Source: Curtobacterium citreum
GTDB taxonomy: Bacteria; Actinomycetota; Actinomycetes; Actinomycetales; Microbacteriaceae
Assembly: GCF_006715175.1 (NCBI RefSeq)
Contig: NZ_VFMQ01000001.1
Coordinates: 620,001 to 684,000, forward strand
Direction of reading: 5' to 3'
DNA: 64,000 nt
The notes under the pieces were generated by a model. The model made no database searches and had not been told where the DNA came from. It worked only from the letters and a program-made list of their open reading frames with translations. The position numbers and the translations under genes were made by a program. Shown in pieces: positions 58,037 through 64,000 of this stretch (its first letter is position 1; each line of letters starts with the position of its first letter).

Positions 58037-58097
58037 AATACTGCACACTGCTCTGATATACTGATCCCGCGTTCCGTCGGCCGACGGGCGCGGGATC
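58031..58097 (+). promoter_or_regulatory. Promoter with 20-bp-spaced direct repeats and a 5' hairpin
   Basis: CTCTGAAATACTG (58031-58043) and CTCTGATATACTG (58051-58063) are 13-mers with one mismatch, 20 bp apart; each contains an extended -10 (TGnNATACT). Directly after, GATCCCGCG (58063-58071) pairs with CGCGGGATC (58089-58097) around the palindrome CCGTCGG/CCGACGG. The repeat spacing of two helical turns would suit a regulator; tandem promoters are the simpler reading. Confidence 0.55.
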
Positions 58098-58137
58098 GGC
58101 TCCCGACCGGTCCCTCCCCGAAACCGGAAGGCCGTCG

Positions 58138-59613
58138 ATGTCGCTCGCAGTGCGCCAGATCCACTCGACGGAGGCCGCGTCTCCCGCGTCTCCCGCGCCT
58201 CGACGCCCTGCGGCCGGCCTCTCGGTCGTGCTCGCGACACTCGACCTCGTCCTGCTCACCGTCGCCTTCACGACGGCGCACCTGCTCCGCTTCCCCTGGG
58301 AGGTGCCACCGGTGCACACCGCGCCGGGGTGGACCGAGTTCCTCGTCGCGCCCTGCATCGTCGTGCTCTGGATGACGATGCTGTCGGTCTTCCGCACGCG
58401 GCACCCGCGGATCGTCGGGGTCGGCGGTGACGAGTACCGCCGGCTCCTCACGGCGAGCCTGCTCACCGGCGCCGCGGTCGCGATCGTCGCGTACGCCGTC
58501 CGACTCGACCTCGCCCGCGGCTACGTCGCGATCGCGTTCCCCCTCGGTCTCGTGCTGCTCGCACTCGGACGGAAGGCCGTCCGCACCGTGCTCGCGGGGC
58601 AGCGTGCCCGGGGTCGGCGGCTGCAGGACGTCCTGCTCGTCGGCGACCTGGACGACGTCCGCTACGTCGGGCGACGGATCGTCGTGACGCCGGCAGCCGG
58701 GTACCGCGTCGGTGGGGTCGTCACGGACTGCCCGGCCCCGGACGGCCTCGTCGACCTCGACGGGGTCCGGCTGCCCGTGCTCGGCGGGCTCGACCGGGTG
58801 CTCGACCTCGCGGCGTCGACCGGCGTCGCGGCCGTGGTCGTCGCGGGTGCCGTGCGGGGTGGTCACGAGCGGCTCCGGCGGCTCGGGTGGGAGCTCGAGG
58901 AGCGCGGGGTCGAGCTCGTGGTGTCGTCGCCGCTCGCGGACATCGCCGCCGGCCGGGTGCACGAGCGCCCCGTGGACGGTCTGCCGCTCATGCACGTCGA
59001 ACTCCCGGACTACCGGCGCCGCGCGGGCAAGCGGGTCCTCGACGTCGTCGCGGCGACGCTCGGACTCGTGCTCCTCGCGCCGGTGTTCGCCGTCGTCGCG
59101 GCGGCGATCCGGCTCGACGACGGCGGGCCGGTGCTGTTCCGGCAGGCGCGCGTGGGCCGCGGCGGGCAGGAGTTCCCGATCCTGAAGTTCCGGACGATGT
59201 GCGTCGACGCCGAATCGCGCGTCGCCGACCTCGCGCAGTACAACCAGGGCGCAGGTCCCCTGTTCAAGATGCAGGCCGACCCGCGGGTGACCCGCGTCGG
59301 CGCGTTCCTCCGCCGGACGTCGCTCGACGAGCTCCCGCAGCTCTGGAACGTCCTGACCGGCACGATGAGCCTGGTGGGGCCACGTCCGGCGCTCCCGCGC
59401 GAGGTCGCCGTCTACCGGGACTTCGCGGATCGCCGCCTGCTCGTGACCCCGGGCATCACCGGGCTCTGGCAGGTCAGCGGTCGCTCCGACCTGGACTGGG
59501 CCGAGGGCGTCCGGCTCGACCTGCACTACGTCGAGAACTGGTCGTTCCTGCACGACGTCGTCATCCTGGCGCGGACGATCCCGTCCGTGCTGCGTTCCCG
59601 CGGCGCCTACTAG
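58138..59613 (+). CDS. Polyprenyl sugar-phosphate transferase initiating EPS (WbaP/CpsE type)
   Basis: 491 residues. Four N-terminal membrane segments (25-135), a CoA-binding-like Rossmann region (about 155-270), then the bacterial sugar-transferase domain (about 295-491): membrane helix VLDVVAATLGLVLLAPVFAVVAAAIR, FRQARVGRGGQEFPILKFRTM, DELPQLWNVLTGTMSLVGPRPALPREV and TPGITGLWQVSGRSDLDW. It transfers hexose-1-phosphate to undecaprenyl phosphate, the first EPS step. The Wzx/Wzy operon at 36-44 kb lacks such an enzyme, so this is its likely partner. ATG at 58138 with GGAAGG upstream; monocistronic. Confidence 0.92.
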   Translation: MSLAVRQIHSTEAASPASPAPRRPAAGLSVVLATLDLVLLTVAFTTAHLLRFPWEVPPVHTAPGWTEFLVAPCIVVLWMTMLSVFRTRHPRIVGVGGDEYRRLLTASLLTGAAVAIVAYAVRLDLARGYVAIAFPLGLVLLALGRKAVRTVLAGQRARGRRLQDVLLVGDLDDVRYVGRRIVVTPAAGYRVGGVVTDCPAPDGLVDLDGVRLPVLGGLDRVLDLAASTGVAAVVVAGAVRGGHERLRRLGWELEERGVELVVSSPLADIAAGRVHERPVDGLPLMHVELPDYRRRAGKRVLDVVAATLGLVLLAPVFAVVAAAIRLDDGGPVLFRQARVGRGGQEFPILKFRTMCVDAESRVADLAQYNQGAGPLFKMQADPRVTRVGAFLRRTSLDELPQLWNVLTGTMSLVGPRPALPREVAVYRDFADRRLLVTPGITGLWQVSGRSDLDWAEGVRLDLHYVENWSFLHDVVILARTIPSVLRSRGAY

Positions 59614-59658
59614 CCGCCCACCGACCCCGGCCGTGCCTTGACCCGCGACCGGAACGGC

Positions 59659-59691
59659 GCACCCCCGGAGAGCAACGGCCTCCGGGGGTGC
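59659..59691 (+). terminator. Terminator after the EPS initiating transferase
   Basis: Twelve-base perfect arms GCACCCCCGGAG and complement around a nine-base loop, 45 bp after the stop. Confidence 0.8.
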
Positions 59692-59850
59692 TGCCGTGCG
59701 GCGTCTGCCTGTGCGAACGGTGACGGTTCCGGCGCTCGCCTGTGCTTCCGGGAGCGTGCGGGTTAGCATGGACGCACCACGGACTTCCGCCCGACGTGTC
59801 GACGGCGACTCGGAACCAGCGGCGACCAGAACTCGATCCAAGGAGTCACC

Positions 59851-60129
59851 ATGTTGCAAGGCCTCGGCGGGGTGCACCTGCTGATCATCCTCGGCATCAT
59901 CATCCTGCTGTTCGGTGCGACCAAGCTCCCGGCACTCGCCAAGGGCCTCGGTCAGTCGATCAACATCTTCAAGAAGGAGATGGGTGACGACAAGAAGGGC
60001 AAGGACGACACGACGGTCACCACCGTCGCGCCGGACACCACCACGGGCACGGCGCAGTCGGCCGCTCCCGCACAGCCAGTGGTCAACCCCGGCCCCTCGG
60101 TGCAGCCGAACTCGGACAGCCGGCAGTAA
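59851..60129 (+). CDS. tatA: Sec-independent translocase subunit TatA
   Basis: 92 residues. N-terminal membrane helix (HLLIILGIIILLFGATKLP), then the amphipathic helix LAKGLGQSINIFKKEM, the classical TatA layout with FG and LP hinge, and a disordered Thr/Ala/Pro tail. It forms the pore-like element for folded, twin-arginine proteins such as the sugar-binding lipoprotein at 17.3 kb. It stands alone, not with tatC. ATG at 59851 with AAGGAG upstream; TAGCAT at 59764-59769 is a likely -10. Confidence 0.93.
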   Translation: MLQGLGGVHLLIILGIIILLFGATKLPALAKGLGQSINIFKKEMGDDKKGKDDTTVTTVAPDTTTGTAQSAAPAQPVVNPGPSVQPNSDSRQ

Positions 60130-60179
60130 CGCACCGCCGGTTCCCCCACGGATCCAGGACCCAGCCCCGTCCTGTCGGC

Positions 60180-60208
60180 AGCCCCCGCGACCACCGGTCG
60201 CGGGGGCT
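60180..60208 (+). terminator. Terminator after tatA
   Basis: Arms AGCCCCCGCGACC (60180-60192) and complement (60196-60208) with a three-base loop. Classical strong hairpin. Confidence 0.85.
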
Positions 60209-60311
60209 TCGGCGTTGCCGGGGTCCGTCCGGCTGCGGCGCGGGACAGCTCGCGTCGCGCGCCTTGGAGCCGGTCGGAGCGCCTGCATCGCCGGCGGAGG
60301 ATGATGGGCCG

Positions 60312-61706
60312 ATGAGCGCCCCGGCCGCCACGGCACCCCTGCGGGACGACCGGCGCACCGTGCTCGTCGTCGCGATCCTCGCCTCGTTCGTGGTGGGTCT
60401 CGACACGAGCGTCGTGAACGTGGCGCTCCCCGTGATCCGCCAGGACCTCGGCGGCGGGCTCGTCGTGCAGCAGTGGGTCGTCGACGCCTACCTGGTGACG
60501 CTCGGGTCGTTGATCCTCGTCGCGGGGTCGCTCTCCGACGCGTTCGGACGGGTCCGCATCGTCAGGTGGGGACTCGTCGTCTTCGGGGTCGCATCGGTGG
60601 TGTGCGCCGTCGCCCCCACCGGGGCGGTGCTCATCGTCGCCCGCGCGCTGCAGGGCGTCGGCGGCGCCCTCGTCACCCCGAGCTCGCTCGCGCTCATCGT
60701 CGCGGCGTTCCGGGGGTCGGCGCAGACGAAGGCGATCGGGACGTGGACCGGCTGGTCGAGCGCGGCGATGATCCTCGGTCCGCTGGTCGGCGGGCTCATC
60801 GTCGACGGGATCGGCTGGCGGTGGATCTTCGTGCTCACAACGGTGCCGATCGTCGTCACGATCGTGCTCGTGACCCGGATCACCGGCGACGTGCACCCGG
60901 CACACCGGCCGCGGATCGACGTCACGGGTGCGGTGCTCGCGGTGCTCGGCGTCGGCGGGGCGGTGCTCGGGCTGATCGAGCAGGAGCGCCTCGGCTGGAC
61001 CGCCCCCGTGGTCGTCGTGGCCCTGGTGGTCGGTGCCGCGTCCCTGCTGGCGTTCGTCCCGTGGGAGCGACACGTCACCCGGGCCGGTCGGGTGCCGCTC
61101 GTGCCGCTCGAACTCTTCCGGGCGCGGAACTTCTCGGTCGGCAACGCGGCGACGCTGTCCGTCTACGGCGCGCTCGGCATGGTCGGCTTCGTCGTGACGC
61201 TCTTCGTCCAGGAGGTCTGGGGCTTCCCGGCCTGGCTCGCCGGCCTCGCGACGCTGCCCCCGACCCTGCTGCTCCTGCTGCTGTCCTCCACCGTCGGAGT
61301 CCTGGCTGGACGCTACGGCCCGCGGTGGTTCATGGCGGCCGGCCCCGCGGTCGCCGCCGTCGGTGCGCTCCTCATGCTCGCCGCCGGTCAGGACCCGCGG
61401 GCGTACTGGTGGTCGGTGCTCCCGGGCCTGGTGCTCGTGGGGGTCGGGATCGCCACGATGGTGACGCCCCTGACCAGTGCGGTGCTCGGGTCGGTCCCGG
61501 AGTCCGAGGCCGGCGTCGGGTCGGCCGTGAACAACGCCCTCGCGCGGATCGCCAGCCTGGTGACGGTGGCGCTCGCCGGGGTCGTCCTCGGTGGTGGGAT
61601 GAACACCGCCGGGTTCCACCGCGCCGCGGTCGTGATGGCGTGCCTGCTCGCCGCCGGCGCCGTCGTCAGCGCGGTCGGGATCCGGAATGATCCCGCGCGC
61701 ACATGA
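60312..61706 (+). CDS. MFS drug exporter, DHA2 family (14 TM)
   Basis: 464 residues with about 14 membrane segments. DHA2 signatures: DTSVVNVALPVIRQDL in segment 1, QQWVVDAYLVTLGSLILVAGSLSDAFGRVRI (motif A region) and RALQGVGGALVTPSSLALI (motif C-like). It probably exports toxic compounds by proton antiport; substrates unknown. The ATG at 60312 is preferred to the in-frame ATG at 60264. Its stop is immediately followed by the clpB HAIR box. Confidence 0.9.
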   Translation: MSAPAATAPLRDDRRTVLVVAILASFVVGLDTSVVNVALPVIRQDLGGGLVVQQWVVDAYLVTLGSLILVAGSLSDAFGRVRIVRWGLVVFGVASVVCAVAPTGAVLIVARALQGVGGALVTPSSLALIVAAFRGSAQTKAIGTWTGWSSAAMILGPLVGGLIVDGIGWRWIFVLTTVPIVVTIVLVTRITGDVHPAHRPRIDVTGAVLAVLGVGGAVLGLIEQERLGWTAPVVVVALVVGAASLLAFVPWERHVTRAGRVPLVPLELFRARNFSVGNAATLSVYGALGMVGFVVTLFVQEVWGFPAWLAGLATLPPTLLLLLLSSTVGVLAGRYGPRWFMAAGPAVAAVGALLMLAAGQDPRAYWWSVLPGLVLVGVGIATMVTPLTSAVLGSVPESEAGVGSAVNNALARIASLVTVALAGVVLGGGMNTAGFHRAAVVMACLLAAGAVVSAVGIRNDPART

Positions 61707-61727
61707 GTTGAGTCGAGTAGGCTCAAG
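61707..61727 (+). promoter_or_regulatory. HAIR (HspR) operator and promoter of clpB
   Basis: GTTGAGT, seven bases, GCTCAAG: a close match to the HAIR consensus CTTGAGT-N7-ACTCAAG. TAGGCT (61718-61723) within it is a plausible -10. It starts one base after the MFS stop codon and lies about 33 bp before the clpB ATG. Confidence 0.85.
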
Positions 61728-61759
61728 TACAACTCCACGGCACGGAAAGGACGGACCGC

Positions 61760-63928
61760 ATGGCGAACCTCCAGGGCGCTCCCGACTCGCAGGAACGGCA
61801 GAAGACCGCCCTCGAGCAGTACGGCGTCGACCTCACCGCGATCGCCCGGAGCGGCAAGCTCGACCCGGTCGTCGGCCGGGACGCCGAGATCCGCCGGGTG
61901 TCGCAGGTGCTCACCCGCCGCACGAAGAACAACCCGGTGCTCATCGGTGAGCCCGGTGTCGGCAAGACCGCCGTCGTCGAGGGGCTCGCACAGCGCATCG
62001 TCGCCGGGGACGTCGCCGACTCGCTCAAGGACAAGCGCCTCGTCTCGCTCGACATGTCCGCGCTCATCGCCGGTGCCAAGTACCGGGGTGAGTTCGAGGA
62101 GCGGCTCAAGGCCGTCCTCAAGGAGATCGACGAGTCGGACGGGCAGGTCATCACCTTCATCGACGAGCTGCACACCCTGATGGGCGCCGGCGGCGGTGAG
62201 GGATCGGTCGCGGCGTCGAACATGCTCAAGCCGATGCTCGCGCGCGGTGAGCTCCGGCTCATCGGCGCGACGACGCTCGACGAGTACCGCGAGTACATCG
62301 AGAAGGACGCCGCGCTCGAGCGCCGCTTCCAGCAGGTCTTCGTGGGGGAGCCCACGGTCGAGGACACCGTTGCGATCCTGCGCGGACTCAAGGAGCGGTA
62401 CGAGGCGCACCACAAGGTGACGATCAACGACTCCGCGCTGGTGGCCGCGGCGAGCTTGTCGAACCGGTACATCTCCGGCCGTCAGCTGCCCGACAAGGCC
62501 ATCGACCTGATCGACGAGGCCGCGAGCCGACTCCGCATGGAGATCGACTCCAGCCCGGTCGAGATCGACGAGCTCAAGCGCACCGTCGACCGGCTGCGCG
62601 TCGAGGAGTTCGCGCTGAAGCAGGAGAAGGACGACGCCTCGAAGGCGCGCCTCGAGACGCTGCGCGCCGAGCTCGCCGGACGGCAGACGCTGCTCGACGA
62701 GCTCGAGCAGCGCTGGCAGGCCGAGCGGGCCAGCCTGAACCGGATCGGTGAGCTGAAGCAGCAGCTCGACGAGCTGAACATGCGCAGCCAGCGGGCGCAG
62801 CGCGAGGCCGACTACGAGACGGTGTCCCGGCTCGAGTACGGCGAGAAGCCGCGCATCGAGGCCGAGCTCGCCGCCGCCGAGCAGGCCGAGAGTGCCGAGC
62901 GCATGGTCAACGACAGCGTCACCGACGAGGACATCGCCTCCGTGATCGCGCAGTGGACGGGCATCCCGATGGGGCGTCTGCTGCAGGGCGAGACCGAGAA
63001 GCTGCTGCACCTGGAGACCGAGCTCGGCCGCCGGATCATCGGGCAGCGGAGCGCGGTCGGCACCGTGTCCGAGGCCGTCCGGCGGACCCGCGCAGGCATC
63101 TCCGACCCGGACCGTCCGACGGGCTCGTTCCTGTTCCTCGGTCCCACCGGTGTCGGCAAGACCGAGCTCGCGAAGGCGCTCGCCGAGTTCCTGTTCGACG
63201 ACGAGAAGGCCCTCGTCCGGATCGACATGAGCGAGTACGGCGAGAAGCACTCGGTCGCGCGGCTCATCGGCGCCCCGCCCGGGTACGTCGGCTACGAGGC
63301 CGGCGGGCAGCTCACCGAGACCGTCCGGCGTCGGCCCTACTCCGTCGTGCTGCTCGACGAGGTCGAGAAGGCGCACCCGGAGGTCTTCGACGTCCTGCTC
63401 CAGGTGCTCGACGACGGACGACTGACCGACGGGCAAGGTCGGACGGTCGACTTCCGGAACACGATCCTCATCCTGACGTCGAACCTCGGCTCGCAGTTCA
63501 TGACGGATCTGTCCCTGTCGGACGCGCAGCGCGAGGAGGCGGTCCGCGAGCTCGTGCAGCAGGCGTTCCGTCCCGAGTTCGTGAACCGGCTCGACGACAT
63601 CGTCGTGTTCCAGGCGCTCACGAGCGACGACCTCGGTCAGATCGTCTCGCTGTACGTCGACCGGCTCGCCCGCCGCCTGTCCGACCGGCGGCTCGAGCTC
63701 GCGGTCACGCCGCAGGCACGTGGCTGGCTCGCCGAGCGCGGGTACGACCCGGTGTACGGGGCGCGCCCGCTCCGCCGGTTGATGCAGCGGCAGATCGACG
63801 ACCAGCTCGCGCGCGGCATCCTGTCGGGGGCCGTGCGCGACGGCGACACGGTGCGGGTCGACGTCGCCGACGGCGGCGACGCGCTCGTCGTCGAACCGTT
63901 CGAACTGGCGGAGATCGTCGAGGAGTGA
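61760..63928 (+). CDS. clpB: ClpB-type AAA+ disaggregase lacking the N domain
   Basis: 722 residues against about 860 for usual ClpB. The sequence starts almost directly in the first AAA+ module ([11 protein letters not shown]; Walker A GEPGVGKT 63-70; Walker [11 protein letters not shown]), has the ClpB middle coiled-coil domain (about 300-410, [14 protein letters not shown]), and the second module (Walker A GPTGVGKT 461-468; [14 protein letters not shown]). No ClpP-binding IGF/L loop is evident. The double Clp_N repeat is absent, and the HAIR box just upstream leaves no room for it. It should rescue aggregated proteins with DnaK. ATG at 61760 behind GAAAGGA. Confidence 0.92.
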   Translation: MANLQGAPDSQERQKTALEQYGVDLTAIARSGKLDPVVGRDAEIRRVSQVLTRRTKNNPVLIGEPGVGKTAVVEGLAQRIVAGDVADSLKDKRLVSLDMSALIAGAKYRGEFEERLKAVLKEIDESDGQVITFIDELHTLMGAGGGEGSVAASNMLKPMLARGELRLIGATTLDEYREYIEKDAALERRFQQVFVGEPTVEDTVAILRGLKERYEAHHKVTINDSALVAAASLSNRYISGRQLPDKAIDLIDEAASRLRMEIDSSPVEIDELKRTVDRLRVEEFALKQEKDDASKARLETLRAELAGRQTLLDELEQRWQAERASLNRIGELKQQLDELNMRSQRAQREADYETVSRLEYGEKPRIEAELAAAEQAESAERMVNDSVTDEDIASVIAQWTGIPMGRLLQGETEKLLHLETELGRRIIGQRSAVGTVSEAVRRTRAGISDPDRPTGSFLFLGPTGVGKTELAKALAEFLFDDEKALVRIDMSEYGEKHSVARLIGAPPGYVGYEAGGQLTETVRRRPYSVVLLDEVEKAHPEVFDVLLQVLDDGRLTDGQGRTVDFRNTILILTSNLGSQFMTDLSLSDAQREEAVRELVQQAFRPEFVNRLDDIVVFQALTSDDLGQIVSLYVDRLARRLSDRRLELAVTPQARGWLAERGYDPVYGARPLRRLMQRQIDDQLARGILSGAVRDGDTVRVDVADGGDALVVEPFELAEIVEE

Positions 63929-63949
63929 TGCGGCGGGTGCACGGCATCC

Positions 63950-64000
63950 GGCCTGGAGGCGCGGTGCCGGTCCCTGGGACCGGCACCGCGCCTCCAGGCC
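63950..64000. terminator. Perfect 51-bp palindrome at the window end
   Basis: 25-base arms starting GGCCTGGAGGCGCGGTGCCG around a single central T (63975), 22 bp after the clpB stop. Longest member of the GGAGGC family here and possibly continuing past the window edge. Confidence 0.85.

Noticed and set aside
1..64000. Insertion sequences, integrases, prophage or plasmid genes
   Set aside because: None of the translated frames shows transposase, integrase, phage or conjugation motifs.

Overview
The window is a high-GC actinobacterial chromosome segment. It has strong G/C third positions, many GTG starts and ATGA/GTGA gene overlaps, HspR/HAIR heat-shock control and a C50-type carotenoid cluster. 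Together these point to Microbacteriaceae, most likely a plant-associated, pigmented genus such as Curtobacterium (genus is inference). I see no rRNA, tRNA, CRISPR array, prophage or transposase.

Layout. 1-5.8 kb: idi facing a tightly overlapped operon crtE-crtB-crtI-crtYe-crtYf-crtEb, a full route from IPP/DMAPP to a cyclic C50 carotenoid. 6-12 kb: Gfo/Idh oxidoreductase, DUF3618 protein, YihY membrane protein, SDR, ABC-F ATPase, DUF3151 protein. 12.1-18.7 kb (minus): lactose/galactoside operon, substrate-binding lipoprotein, two permeases and LacZ. 18.9-20 kb: isolated baeRF protein. 20.2-23.5 kb: small secreted Ig-like protein, WsaF-like glycosyltransferase, membrane acyltransferase. 23.6-25.6 kb: divergent MFS transporter and GntR/FCD regulator around palindromic operators. 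26.2-35.5 kb: LacI regulator, a repeat-rich spacer with a clear LacI-type operator, then a Dpp/Opp-type ABC operon ending in an alpha/beta hydrolase and a GH1 beta-glucosidase; this looks like a plant beta-glucoside uptake and cleavage unit.

35.5-46.8 kb (minus): an exopolysaccharide operon (DUF3060 lipoprotein, BY-kinase, GT4, Wzx, Wzy, two GT2, ankyrin protein) next to a 939-residue secreted multidomain protein. The initiating sugar-phosphate transferase lies 18 kb away at 58.1 kb, and further EPS-type genes lie at 21-23.5 kb, so the pathway appears split over three places that all have AT-rich promoter islands. 47.1-51.3 kb: dnaK-grpE-dnaJ-hspR. 51.3-58 kb: lipoprotein, small hypothetical, RlmG/RsmC-like methyltransferase, aldo/keto reductase, hypothetical, GH2 beta-mannosidase. 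58.1-64 kb: EPS initiating transferase, tatA, DHA2 MFS exporter and an N-domain-less ClpB with its own HAIR box.

Structures that genes do not explain: a dispersed palindrome family (core GGAGGC..GCCTCC) that mostly acts as terminators but once lies in frame inside an ATPase gene; a 62-bp tandem duplication that makes two identical 21-codon mini-ORFs chained by ATGA overlaps between two permease genes; a 120-bp-period repeat upstream of the beta-glucoside operon; several starts that sit 6-8 nt after a -10 box and so look leaderless; and a GH1 gene whose expected ATG reads ATC.
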